A stretch of 64,000 nt of DNA from Auriscalpium vulgare (lineage: Eukaryota > Basidiomycota > Agaricomycetes > Russulales > Auriscalpiaceae): positions 1-64,000 of the forward strand of contig JAHBBC010000046.1 of NCBI GenBank assembly GCA_019915015.1, written 5' to 3'. The notes under the pieces are model-generated. The model ran no database searches, was not told the origin of the DNA, and saw nothing but the letters and a program-made list of their open reading frames with translations. The first letter of the stretch is position 1, and each line of letters opens with the position of its first letter. The translations under genes were made by a program, and so were the position numbers. Shown one piece after another: positions 32,180 to 43,673 of this stretch.

Positions 32180-34700
32180 GACACTCGGGCCACCCTCCGC
32201 CTCCGCATCTCGCAGTCGAGATGGGCATGGGCTGAAACACGGAGAAGACAAGAAATCCAACCGACGAGATGGCTTGACATGGATGCGAAAGATGGACCGT
32301 ACTTCCCCGCAGCGCTGGCGGGCCCTCCACATCATCTTGGCTGTGGTCATGGGCGCGCTTTTGGTTCAGAATTGTATCCGTGAGACGATAGTCACAGTCA
32401 TTGCACCCACTTCCTAAGTGTGTGCGTAACCTCCATTTACCGTCAGTGACGGTGTGGCACTCGCCCTTGCAGGTTTGCCCGTGCCCGCAACCAAGATTTC
32501 CTGAGAATTAGTCAGATACAATTCGAGTGCGGGCAGGGTACCGTTGTGAACTGCACATATTGTTACTTACACGCAGAGCTGGCCTGCCTCGTCATCAGAG
32601 GTTGCTGCAAAGATCTCTGTGCTGCCTTGCGACGCCGAGATTACGATCTAGAATTCGGAGTCCCTGTCAGGTGCGCATCTAACAGGGGAAAGAGACTCTC
32701 ATACCTAGGAATTATGAGCGCATGTCGGCGCAATTTTGCTGTGACTGCGCCATGGGGAAAACGGAGGGAGTGGATTATTGCGTTATTCAAGTTCAGCGGC
32801 GCCGCAGCTGTTACCCAGTCAATACGATGGTGGAAAGAACTCTACGGGTACCACGGCAGCGGTAGAAAGCGGCGTCCGTGGTCGCCAGACATCTTTGATA
32901 ATTATAGAATGAACGGTGACCATTGAGGCTGGCAAGGTGCTACGCCGTACATGTAGCAGCTCAGGCCGCTCGACTCTGATACCTCCGGACACGTACTTAG
33001 CGGTAGATGCGCTGTTGGTATGGAGGAACTGCGGACGCACAAGCTGTGAGAATGGGGCTCAATAAGAGCATGAAAGTGATGTTGTGGTAGGAGGTAAGGA
33101 GCAAGAGTCGTGAGTGCGACCACGACCGTGACCACGGTGGCACATGCTGGACTGGTTACTGAGGCGGCGCCGTTCTTACCTCCTGCCACAACATGTTCAC
33201 TAGCATCACTTCGACCGCCTCAACCTCACACTTTACGCGCGTCTTTTCGCGTCATCTAAGTAACATCATCTATAACATAGCTGATCTATTTCCTACCGCC
33301 AGAGTCATTCGGTCGCCATGTCTCCAAATATTTGACATCCTCCCGCAATGGGCCTGTCTTCGCATCAACCGTTCAGCTGCTGGTCAGGCCTCAATCTCAA
33401 GGTCAATAGATATCATCTGCAAGCCCGGGCACCATCGTCAACCCTGAAGTCTGCGCCAGACAGCTCAAATACGTGCGTCGTCATCGTCTACGCAACCAGC
33501 CCTACCGCTGAACATGCCGGCCTTCCGCCCCTTGTACCTCGTAGTAAGACTCCCCATCCTTGCTCAATGCCAGCATGCCAGCATTATGCCTCAAATCGAC
33601 GTGAAGGAACCGCCGGAGATTTTTATCGCAGTCGCAGACGGCACCAGGTGCGTTGACAACAGATCCTGTCGCGCGTTGGGAAGCTGACCTACCTCCGCAG
33701 CGTTTGAACAATGTACTCTACGTAACGCGCATATCACGAACGCATCTACAGCAACAAGTTCTGAGAAGGCGGAGACCGCGGTTCCCAGCACCTCCAGCGC
33801 CGTGGCCACGACCGCCCCTAGGTCCGAGGAGCGTATCAAGCATCATTGGGCGGGGTTTACTGCGCGAGAGATGCGTGCGTGCAGGAGGTCAGTGCGCGCA
33901 GACGATGGCATACAGGTGTGTGGAATGTCTTCGAATTGGCCCGCGTCGGCATGTACTGACGTCTCGCTTGGCCAGCTCATCGTAAAGGCCCAGGCCTGCT
34001 CTGAGAGTCGTCCAAGGACATTGAGATAGGGGCCATCGCTCAAACTATATCTCCCTACCATGGGCCTCAATCTCGTCCAACATCAAACACGTCACGGGTA
34101 GTCGTAGGGGTGTTCCGCGGACATTGACCGCCGGCAGAATTTGTCTCTCTCATGTGCAAATTGCGTGACGTGTCGAGCGCATCACGGCCGGGGTCGAGGA
34201 CATCCAAAGATTGGCGTGTCGAGGGATAGAGGCATGCGGCGAAGCTATGCAGGTATGTGAAGTTGGAATTGTGGTGACGTGCACCCAGGCTGACTCCTTC
34301 TTCATTATCAGCGTGGTCGGACTCCATAGAAGCCGCGTAACATGCACATGTCGGTCGGCGGAGCGTTTGCATCATCGCTCTCGGTAAGTCAATAGGCCAG
34401 AGTGACCCGCCCGTCCGCCTCCCACACCTTTTCGCGCGCGCCCAGACACCGCTTTCGCTGGACACGCGTCCCCGGTGCGTCGGTGGGTCCCCGACAGCGC
34501 GTGCCGATGCGCCCGCCGCGTGCGACGCAATATTTGCAGACGCACTGCCGTCAAAGTTGCCAGTCAGATGAGCTTGGGGTTCAAGGTGCGTAAAGTGTGT
34601 CAGCTTGATGTCAAGGTGCGCTGACGCTGGCCTCAGGGTGAATCCCGTTGAATGCATTCGGAAGACCCGCAAAGGCGACGTGGCGCGAGGCGAGGCGGGC
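32180..34700. other. Gene-poor; weak spliced-gene candidate near 33.5-34.0 kb
   Basis: On the plus strand an exon-like piece (ATG near 33585, KEPPEIFIAVADGT) meets a good intron (GTGCGTTGAC...GCTGACCTACCTCCGCAG, about 33648-33700). It is followed by a Ser/Thr/Ala-rich open frame (SSEKAETAVPSTSSAV). The reading phases do not match across that intron, so it is either a decayed gene or mis-modelled. Nothing else is supportable. Confidence 0.3.
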
Positions 34701-34879
34701 AGACGGTCATTCGACCGAAATCCCGTTTCAAATAAAATAATGTACGCCGAGGCCGCAACTGATGGAGGGGCATATGTGTACGTAGCTCTCGTCGTACACC
34801 GGCGGACTCAAGCTCTGCCGCGGAGAGATACACGGTGGGTGTATTTTGACACATACCCACTTGGCGTTGGAATTCTGGC

Positions 34880-34990
34880 GGTACGCGTCCTCGTTCATCT
34901 CTGGAAAAGTCACGTCAGCTTCACATTTATCATAGTCCTGCCAGAAGCCCAATGTGTTGCGGACTGCCGATGGCGGGGCGCAGGACAACG
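34880..34990 (-). pseudogene. Fragment of the zinc-finger gene's 5' region
   Basis: The minus frame FWQDYDKCEADVTFPEM repeats the region just upstream of and at the start of the zinc-finger gene (FWQDYDKCGADVTFPEM at about 21185-21135). The match stops a few codons later, so no zinc finger is present. Confidence 0.6.
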
Positions 34991-35508
34991 TGGCGGCTAG
35001 ACAATAGAAAACTAGAACGCGTGCGATGGCGTCGACAGCTGGTCAGCAGATCCATCAACAGAGATTAGCAAAAGAAAATCACCAGCCAGAAACCTCGCGT
35101 TTCGCGCAAGGATGGCGACGGGGGTACTACCTCGTCGCTCGTATACGCCTCACGGATCCGTGTTGACGTGCCTGCTCACTCCCGGCTGTCTGTACTACGC
35201 ACGCTTTCAGCTGTACATAAGATAGAAAATGATACGCACATTTCTCTTTGAAACTTGGAAGTAACAATATAGCCATCGCCGACGGTTATTTAAACAGATC
35301 CCGTTGAAGGGCGGCCACGCGGCATGGCGGCTCGAACTTGAACATGCCCGTCTGACCGGCCATAAAAACAGGTTCTGTTGATGGCGCTCGCAGAATGAGA
35401 GCGCCTGATAGATGATGGCATAGATTTCGGGCACGCAGGGATACTGGACAAGTTCAGTGCATGAATGGCGGTGCCGGGTGTGCCATGTGGCCCACGATGT
35501 CGACGATG
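34956..35508. repeat. R4 repeat, copy 2
   Basis: Second copy of the 21510-22110 block, with small deletions (for example around 35120-35150). In both copies it leads into a telomere-like box and F-box remnant. Confidence 0.75.
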
Positions 35509-35890
35509 CCCTCACCCTAAATCAGGTTGCCAGCAGCGCTGATCTTGCACGACTCTTGAACAGCGGCTACTACTATGCTCTCTTACATCTAAGTATATGT
35601 AAGATCGACTATCATCTGTCATTGAGCCAGCTACGGAGACTAAGTCAAATGGCGGCTCAACCGAACATCGCGGTGGAGCCTCTACACTACATTGTAGCAA
35701 TCGTTGTATAGCAATGATGGTCTTGTGATATGGAGAGAATCATGGTCGGCGAGCACAGTCACGAAAATGATCCACTCCCTCTTCCTCGCAATCCGAGTCT
35801 GTCGTATACGTCGTGCTACAAGACCTTGAACATTACCGCCGGTATAAGTAGGATGCCCGCTTCGTGCACGCTCTGCGCACCATGCTGCGG
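35509..35890. pseudogene. Composite of F-box promoter remnant and F-box C 3' end
   Basis: 35509-35523 (ccctcaccctaaatc) is a decayed telomere-like box. About 35640-35890 then matches 22680-22920, including the R5 end and the last codons of F-box C in reverse (ACCGCCGGTAT...GCCCGCTTCGTGCACG). Everything between these parts in the 22-kb copy is missing. It is a deleted duplicate of the 21.5-22.9-kb block. Confidence 0.65.
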
Positions 35891-36064
35891 ACCCTGTGCG
35901 ACCATGTCGTTCACCAGCGGCTGCATCATGTATATCTTTGCGACACGCCGTGAAAAGGGTTAGCAAAGGCGAGACAAGGCGCTACCGTCACGCCGCAAAC
36001 GAGTCGGTGGCCAGAAAGTCGGGGCATTGGAAACTACGCACTGCCTGCACAGCCGGGTATTTCA

Positions 36065-36285
36065 TCAGAAATACCGTGGAAATTATGGTAAAAGGATTCT
36101 ACGTATATTACCAGAGATACTGTGAGAGGTATTTAAAGTATTGCATACTAAGAAACACTAAGGCAGACAAAGGCCCACAGCCGCGGGGTTAAGTATTTCT
36201 TTATGAATACTTTACAGTATTTCCAAGGTTTTTCTCGTCAAATACGTACAGTCTTTTTACAGTTATTTCCACAGTATTTCTTGGT
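36065..36285. repeat. Imperfect inverted repeat, arms about 95 bp
   Basis: 36065-36164 and the reverse complement of 36190-36285 align along their length (AGAAATAC.GTGGAAAT, GTAAAA, TACGTAT, TATTTAAAGTATT versus TACTGTAAAGTATT). About 25 bp of GC-rich spacer lies between. The AT-rich arms could form a long hairpin. It may be a MITE-like element or an inverted duplication. Confidence 0.6.
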
Positions 36286-36289
36286 GTGC

Positions 36290-38126
36290 CACTCGACTGC
36301 GCAGGCAGTGACGGCGCGGTTTCGTACGGCCATAGTACGGCCGGAGTACGGCGTTGATCGCGGCTTCCCGGCACGCCCGCCCCGCTGTCCCACCCTCCCG
36401 CTCGCTGTGTTCCCCACTCCCGCCCGCCGTTCCCCACTCCCGCCCGTCGTTGACGCTGCCCGCCGCTCATTCCTTCCACCCCGCGCGTCACCTTTTCACT
36501 TCACATATCACTCCTTCATCTGTACCCCCGCGGCCCGGTAACCTGCCGGAGCCCGACCGGGCCGGTCGCCTCGTGAAATTTCTAGGGGTCTCTCTTGCAA
36601 CACGTCCTGGCAGCTCATCGCGGCCCACCTTGAGCTCTCACACGCAGTGCTGAGGCTGGGTCCGTCCTGCTTCCTTCCTGGTCACGTATGGCGCGAAGTT
36701 GATGCTCCCAGTGGACGCCCGCAAGATCCCCAAGGGACGACGCAGTAACGACTCAAGTCTGGAATCGTCTGTAGCGGGAGAAGTGGTTGGAGGGGTTACC
36801 ACGCGGACACGCGAATGTGTATTCCTTGATGTGCGTTCTTGACATTCATAATGTACCGCTTTCGCCTCCTACTGATGTATACCGGATTAGCTGTAGCCCG
36901 CGCAGCAGTAGTGCAACAGCCGTCTCTGCGTCCAACACCTTTTCTGTAGCGTCCACCGTGTCTGCTGCGTCCAATGTCTTCGTCCACAGCCCGCGGAGCC
37001 GTCCGTAAGACGCACGGGCAGGGACAAAAAGGAGCAGCGGCCTACGCTAAGCGTCCAGGATGGTCACAGATCGGATATCCAAGTCTGCGAGAGGTTCGAT
37101 GATACGCGCTCGCGCTTGCGCCGCAATCAACATGCCTCAAGACCGCCATGCTCGCCGGTGAGATCTCCTTGTACGTTGATACTGAAGATTGGAAGATGGC
37201 AGGACGGTCCGTCAAAGCACGCTGCAAGTGGAGCTATCGCTTGCGCATCCGGGGGCCCGGCCTCCAGCGTGCAAGATAGACATATGTGCGGCAAGTCATA
37301 CGCATCTTTGGCACCGACGACTTCTACGGAGCTGCTGGACATTCGAGTATGCGGCTGTTCGCAGCCAGACTACACCTCGTGAACTCAGTGAGCTCGTCCC
37401 TGGACTACGGTTGTTGATGCTTACCTGAACAGTGATATGACCTCGTGCTTTCAGACGATCGTCGCGACGTGGGTCTGGGGCATCACTCTTTGAAAAATGC
37501 CAGACTTCAAGACACCGCTGGGGAAATGACGGATTGGAGATGACATCGGCGAGGTATGTGGCAACCTGCCGCTTGGTGAATTCTACAGTCTCTCTTTGTC
37601 TCCCAATCTACTTACCTTCTACCCGGAGGACTTCCACGCGCCGAAGATCTGTGACAGTGAGAAAGCCCTCACAGCTAGTGGGCGGAGAGCGGCCGTGGCC
37701 TGTAGCACGCTGAGACATCATCTCGACACTCGGAGTCGAGACAATGTGCTCTTACGGTATCCTGACAACTACCGTAGTTGAAGGCGGTACGCCGCGTATG
37801 CTGTCCACGTTGCTCACTACTCACGTTCATTGCTCACTCTTACAGAACTTGGATTTCAAATCGTATACTACGTTCCAAATGCGCCGCGGCGCATCCACAA
37901 TTGGGCGCGCGGCGTTGTTTCGACAACTGAAAGGAGACTTATCGTAGTACTCAGAGCGTACAGGGCCCGGAACTGCAAGACAGGGCGCAGTCCTTCGTAC
38001 GTTCGTCATGATCTCCGTTCTTGCGCCCAGTCTCGCTTACGTCGACACTGTCAAACCGCGCGCTCCTGTTCGCAGCGCTCATTACGGAGGCAACATTCAA
38101 TGTAAACAAGGCGCGTTCGAAGGCTA
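36290..38126. other. No supported gene
   Basis: 36350-36540 is C-rich on the plus strand (CCCGCCC/CCGTTCCC repeats), perhaps a promoter-like tract. A mildly protein-like frame around 37135-37280 (AMLAGEISLYVDTEDW) could be a decayed exon. No gene model could be built. Confidence 0.4.
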
Positions 38127-39497
38127 TTACGATTGCGGGACGGGTTGATCTCTAGGTATGGGCACAGCCGGCGTACGCGTGATTATGTACCCGGTCGTGC
38201 GGTAGATATGGCGAATCCACCTGAACGGACCCAAAATAAAAGAATCCTTCTTGCCAACAAGGCGAGAGCACAGCTTCCAGCTCGTCAGCGCGCCGCTCAC
38301 CTCCGCAAATCGGGACGCGACGACGCCAATGGAGGGACGCATGCTCGGATTCTCGTGGCACATGTCGGCAACCAGAGGCTCGAGCCATTCGAAGCCACAG
38401 TATTTCTGGTGGTAAGAGTGAGAACGCTCATGCACGCGTACGATATTCATACCTGAATGATATCTGTACGCAGCATGTTTCCGAGGTAGTATATGTCTGT
38501 CTGGAAGGGATTGTATGGTGGGCAGTCAGGATAGCCGCGAAATTCCGGCACAGACTTGTCACCGCCACGGATTGCATGGTCCAGTGGGGCACCACGTGCA
38601 GGATCGTAATAGCGGGACAAGCCAAAGTCGATGAGATAGTAGCGTGGCGGGCGCTGCGTGCGCGTGTACGACTTGGCGAACCAGTAGAAATTCTTGCTGC
38701 GGTTCATTTTGATCGGATGGAAGGAGTTCGGGTACATCCCGCTCGGATCCAGGACAATGTTTTGACCAGTGCAGTCCCTGCACGGGGTCAGAAGTTACTC
38801 GCACAATCAATATGGCTTACCTGTGAGCGATGTGAAGCTCGTGCATAAGTTCAATGCCCTGCACTTGATAAGTATCGTTGTCATACATCAGGTGAGATGG
38901 CGCACCTCAAATATCTGCGTGGCGAATGCCACGACCTCTCCAAACGTCCCAAACCGGGGATTGTCGTACGGGCGCATCCTAGGAAGAACAAGGAGAGTCC
39001 CTGATAATTCCTCGAGCCGTTTTGTTTCTAGCACGGGGATGCAGTGATTCTTGGGAATCCGCCTGTACTGCTCCGAAGAGAACAACTGCGTGATCTCGAT
39101 TTCCTCGGGCGTCCGGTCATCAAGCAGTCGCTTGAGGATAACCTGTTTCCCATCCACTATACGTGTGGCATCGATGACGAGTGGAGCCTGGGGGGGTCAG
39201 TTGCGTGTTTTCGATGCTTTCATGACTACTCACCACGAGGATCTTCCTCTTCTGCCAATCCTCGAACCAGCTGCGCGGCAGCTTCCACCGAGACCCAGAA
39301 AACGTCCTGTCCTCATGATAGCGAGGGCGAAGCATGTATCCAGCTGCCTCTATATCCTTCTGATGTTGAGCCCAATATCTTTCACCAGGCCAACGATGCC
39401 CAGGGTCTGCACGCATCTCATAGAGCGCGGCAAGCCTGCGCGCCCGTGCATCCTCTTCTTCAGGAGTGCCTTGTTTTCTAGTGGGTAAGAAGACCAT
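38127..39497 (-). CDS. Protein kinase-like protein, five exons
   Basis: Exons are 39497-39234, 39187-38906, 38858-38821, 38777-38453 and 38405-38127, with introns of 43-47 nt; joining gives 395 residues in frame. Kinase landmarks are a candidate ATP-binding Lys in VILKRLL and a catalytic loop HRDCTGQNIVLD, which is assembled only by splicing. YYLIDFGLSRYY carries the DFG, and GGDKSVPEF stands in the activation-segment/APE position. The loop lacks the usual Lys two residues after HRD, so activity is uncertain. A C-terminal extension contains MCHENPSMRPS, typical of kinase subdomain XI. Such kinase-like proteins are common in mushroom-forming fungi, with roles largely unknown. The gene is divergent from the orphan gene at 39914, with about 416 bp between start codons. 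Confidence 0.82.
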
Positions 39498-39759
39498 AGA
39501 AGGGGAAGCAAGCGTGAGTTGGAGACGTTAGGACGAAGGAGATGAGGAGAGAATGTTGTCTGAGCGTGGGTATTTGGGAACAACAACTTGAACTTTGCCG
39601 TGCCTTCCGCGCCGTAACTTGATTGAGCGCCTGATGTCTGGCGCCCAGCCGAGTTTCGGGAGCCGCAACGAGATTACTTGTGGACTGGGCGTTGGCGATG
39701 GATGGGAAAGTTGTGCTGAGATTACGCTGACGAGCTCGGCGTTCACTGAACTTATTTCG

Positions 39760-39766
39760 TATATAA
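39760..39766 (+). promoter_or_regulatory. TATA box of the orphan gene at 39914
   Basis: tatataag on the plus strand lies about 150 bp upstream of the ATG, inside the divergent promoter region shared with the kinase-like gene. Confidence 0.5.
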
Positions 39767-39913
39767 GCACAGACATAAACCCGCTTCCTTTCATCTTCCT
39801 GCACTTCGCAGTCGCACCATCAAAGTGCCCCGACTCCTTCGCGCTTCTCCGCATTGTACCCTGTCACTGTTCCTTCTCGTCCTCACAAACTCTCCGCACG
39901 TCCTGTTGACAGT

Positions 39914-41170
39914 ATGGTGGATCCAATCACACCTGTCGTGGCAATCAAAGCTGCCTCGGGCCTTGCTCAAGTTATCAATGCTGTGGTGCACAAATTCTCC
40001 ATCGAGAAACGCTACGACGCGGCATCAAAGGCACAGGACTTTATGAAAGAACAGGTGGATCTCTACTGGCGCCATATGAATCAGCCCACCCGCTCGTACA
40101 TTGAAATCGTCCTTGGAAAGTACGTTGACAGCTTCAGTAATATTTTCGGAGATTCATTTAGATCTATCGCAGCGTTGACGATGCCAGTAACAAAGTCACA
40201 ATGGACGCTGACAAACGCAATGCCTTCCAAACATTCATAGAGGTTCGTAAGTATGAGAAGGTGGCGAAACGAGCGAAGCTAGCTGTTCAGGTGTGTACTC
40301 CACGTGCGGGGGCCGGACGCGAACAGAATACATGCCAGTGAATTGCTGTTGAACTCAGTCTTCGGCAGATAGCATCGGATAGTGTCAAGCGCTCAATAAT
40401 GAAGGATCAACTACGTATGACCACTGGGCAAGCCCATGTCCAGTCTGAACAGCCGACAGAGTCTCCCGGGCACGGTGAGACGAGCCCACACGTCAATCTT
40501 TCCTTTGTCGTTCCTACTAGTAGCGGTGTTCCCACCGATGGTAAGTATCGACTTTCTCTTCCTTTCGTAGCCGTACTCACAACATTTACAGAGCCAAATT
40601 TTACGATGCAGGCAACCGTAGAAGGTGACCCAGACCATTTGTACCTGGGTACATACACCACACGAAGGGCCAAAACTGTGAAAATCTTGGACCCTGCAAC
40701 CGGGAGGCTCACTCAAACCTGTAAGCTGAGCCATTGTTGGGTGGCATGTGCGAGGATCTGACGCATACCACATTGTGGACACACAGTGCATGTGACTAAT
40801 GAAGAAAGTGTAACGCGCGGGCTTAACCGCGGCGACAGATCTGGAGCGGCCACTGGGGCAGCGGCGGTGGGTTTGTTCTCACCACGCGCACTACTTTTCG
40901 CTAATGCTTGGCTCGGCTTTGTAGGCTGTTCACACGCCGGATACGCCGAGCGTTCACGCCCGCACCGAGACAGACGCACCGGTGGATGCTGCTGATACGT
41001 CTGACGTCTCTTCTGATGCAAAATCTGACGGTCCGAGTCTCGACACCCCCGAAGATTCTATCACGTCGTCTGGGAGCATTGACCATGTGGATCTGACTGA
41101 CTTTCAGGAAGTCGGATACTATGGGTTTGCTCTCGGAGCCGATCTCTTCGAAAACATTTGGTCCCAGTGA
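39914..41170 (+). CDS. Orphan protein, six exons, acidic C terminus
   Basis: Exons are 39914-40119, 40173-40290, 40369-40540, 40592-40720, 40787-40866 and 40925-41170, with five introns of 51-78 nt. All phases agree and give a 316-residue protein ending in TGA. The N-terminal part is helical and charged (KRYDAASKAQDFMKEQVDLYW, written here as KRYDAASKAQ followed by DFMKEQVDLYW). A middle segment has TMQATVEGDPDHLYLG, and the C terminus is rich in Asp/Ser (DTSDVSSDAKSD) and ends ENIWSQ. No signal peptide, membrane segment or known domain is recognised. The start was chosen for the TATA box upstream and an open first exon. Divergent pairing with the kinase-like gene suggests co-regulation, which is inference. 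Confidence 0.72.
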
Positions 41171-41652
41171 ATGATTCTCTGTCTCCACGTGCTTCATTAT
41201 TATAGGCTCACGATATCGTTTGATATGTATACAGTATCGTCACTGGCTCGCCATGTTATCGCGCTGATTGTTTGTCTGATGTAGTATGATGCCTATCATT
41301 TATCTTGGATTGTGTAGCTAGTAGTCTGAAATGGACATTATTGCGAGTTTTCTCAAGACCTGCGCGAAACAGATAATTAAGCTGGTCATATGACATGCCT
41401 GCACCCCTCTTCTATGGAAGGGAGAAGCCCATCTCAGACCGTACGTGATGCTAAGCGGACCCCTTGTTCAAGACTGTGTTACCTGCAATGTGTAGCGACG
41501 TCCGCGGCTGTCTGACCTGAGGGTCAGGTCAGCGTACGCCATTTTTTGTCAGGGCGCACAGAGGCCATGTGTCTGGAAGCCAAGGTATTCTATGCTATTT
41601 CTGAATAGTAAAAGCGCCAGTACGCCGTACATTTTAGCTCACGCCGCGGCGG

Positions 41653-42037
41653 TCATTCAGCAAAAGACGAACGCCGGAGAATTCTTTCTAGGCGGGCGTA
41701 TGGTGGCCAGAAGACGGGAAGAAAGGGAAGCGAAATGAGCATCGAAAGCAGGACGTGGTCGAGATCAATCCTAAGCGCTGTACGCGAAACTGAAGCACCG
41801 TATGCTGCCACGCGGGCGTTGACACCTTGTGCCGATCGCTCTTGAACAAATAACCTACGGATATCATTCAGCAGTGTTTTATCCGTACCGTTGGCATCTC
41901 TTGAGCTCGTTGTCACTCTCACGAAAGCCCTCCTGATGGCGCGACAAGATTGCAGCGCTATAATCAGCTTCGCCGCGGGAGCTCAGCGAGGCGTCAGAGC
42001 GCTGTTGGAACCACTCACATGTGCAGGCAACGCACAT
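41653..42037 (-). other. Possible small gene next to the retroelement end
   Basis: A minus frame of about 105 residues ends at 41653 and looks protein-like: a charged N-terminal part (RRAFVRVTTSSRD, LLNDIRRLFVQER), then a hydrophobic stretch (HVLLSMLISLPFLPVF). It could start at the ATG at 42037 and splice through a GTGAGT donor. No family is recognised. The retroelement end lies only a few bases upstream, so its promoter would have been displaced. Confidence 0.35.
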
Positions 42038-42043
42038 GCTACG

Positions 42044-42242
42044 TCTATGTTCTTGCCTAGGCGCGGATCAGACGCACGCGGTCGATGGGTCATCGACAAG
42101 TGACAGCGCTACAAGAAATGCATGGTATTGGCTATGGACAACAAGCGAAGCGAGTGCGGGATGAATGCGGGGTGGGCGTCAGACCATAAGGACAGACCGA
42201 CACGGAAACGACTCCTACACGAAAGCCAAGATGAGCAGCGAC
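42044..42242 (-). repeat. Split direct repeat B2 (199 bp)
   Basis: Identical to 43475-43673 in all 199 positions read. It forms the left end of the retroelement and includes the C-terminal codons of the recombinase frame. Confidence 0.9.
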
Positions 42243-42368
42243 GGGGAGGGATGGGAATACAAGGGTGCGGCGGGTGGGTTAGGCACCGGAACGCGAGTGT
42301 AGGTAGCCGGATCGTGTCCAATAATAGTACAAATGCTGAGTAAATGCGCAGCAGATAAGAGATAGCGA

Positions 42369-43199
42369 CTACGCGGAGAAGTCTGACCCGTACTCCTCTG
42401 AGAACTCCATCGCGACGGAGTCGCCCGACGACGACGAGCTGGTATCGCCGTGGAACACAGAGCGCTCGATGCGCTGGGACCTATCGGCGGCCTGACTCTG
42501 CGCTTCTCGCTCCATGCCCCTCGCGCGCGCGGGGTTGAGCAGGTGGCAGCAAAGCTGCGTCCGTGGCTGAGCAGGGTAGAGCCGACGCGGGGAAAGGGGC
42601 TCGAGAGAGAGCGGGAGGAAGGGGCGGGCGATGGCGGACAGGAATCGGAGAGCGAGGGGAAGGACCGCCCACTCCAGGGGAACCTGCAGGTAGACTGTGG
42701 GCCCGCGGGCGCCGCGCGGCGTGACACAGAACTCCACCCAATGCGCCTCGACAGATCGCACCGAGCATATGCGACCCAACACCACCGGATGGTGGGGGTT
42801 CAGCCTCCTGGACGGGTGGTACAGAGCCACTGAGCTCCCCACGCGCAGCCAGGCGTTTGGACGGCAACAGACAAACCAGGTCGAGATCATGCGGGATCCA
42901 ATGGCGATCGACCGGCGGCTCACGTGCGCCACAACCCAGGCTGGGTCGGAGAATAGGGAGTTGATTGGGGCCAATGGGTGGATGCTGGGCGGCAGCACTG
43001 CGTTCCGCAGGATGGCGGCGGTGGAAAGGTGTGCCTGGGGGGGAGAGGGCAGCTGAGGGAGTGGAGGCAGGCCTGTGGAAGGCGGGGGATGTGGCGGAGG
43101 GGGAATAGAAATGCTGCGCGCGCGGGTGGGCGCCGGCGCGCGCGGTTGGGGGGCGTAGGGGTGTTGCGAAGCCATAACTGGGGAAAACGGTGCTGGCAA
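42369..43199 (-). CDS. ORF in the A2 segment of the retroelement
   Basis: A 276-residue ORF: a Pro-rich start, a middle with VVLGRICSVRSVEAHWVEFC, and an acidic Ser-rich end (FHGDTSSSSSGDS). No family is recognised. If A2 is a copy of the missing A1, this ORF would be the start of the element's first gene repeated at the 3' end, and not a separate functional gene. That predicts the same sequence beyond the right edge of the window. Confidence 0.4.
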   Translation of the reverse strand: MPAPFSPVMASQHPYAPQPRAPAPTRARSISIPPPPHPPPSTGLPPLPQLPSPPQAHLSTAAILRNAVLPPSIHPLAPINSLFSDPAWVVAHVSRRSIAIGSRMISTWFVCCRPNAWLRVGSSVALYHPSRRLNPHHPVVLGRICSVRSVEAHWVEFCVTPRGARGPTVYLQVPLEWAVLPLALRFLSAIARPFLPLSLEPLSPRRLYPAQPRTQLCCHLLNPARARGMEREAQSQAADRSQRIERSVFHGDTSSSSSGDSVAMEFSEEYGSDFSA

Positions 43200-43474
43200 C
43201 GAAGGTTATAAGGCATGATGTTGAAGGAGTGGCGTAGCACGTGGGCCGTTCCAAGACCGAAACACTGCGTAAAGGAACTGCGTAATGAGCTGGGAAAGGG
43301 AGGGAGGGTGCAAAAGAACGAGAGTGAGCGGATACGATCGCGAAGGCGAGTGGAGAGGAAGACGAGGAAAAACTTGGCAAGGCGCGCTGGGCGTGCGTCG
43401 AGTCCGGCTACGGCCGCGACCATAGACCACGTGCTATGGCCATACTCGTTCCTCGCATTACCATAGAACTCCAA

Positions 43475-43673
43475 TCTATGTTCTTGCCTAGGCGCGGATC
43501 AGACGCACGCGGTCGATGGGTCATCGACAAGTGACAGCGCTACAAGAAATGCATGGTATTGGCTATGGACAACAAGCGAAGCGAGTGCGGGATGAATGCG
43601 GGGTGGGCGTCAGACCATAAGGACAGACCGACACGGAAACGACTCCTACACGAAAGCCAAGATGAGCAGCGAC
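43475..43673 (-). repeat. Split direct repeat B1 (199 bp)
   Basis: Identical copy of 42044-42242, here providing the actual end of the recombinase ORF (stop at 43540). The segment between the copies (42243-43474) is presumed to be A2. Confidence 0.9.
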
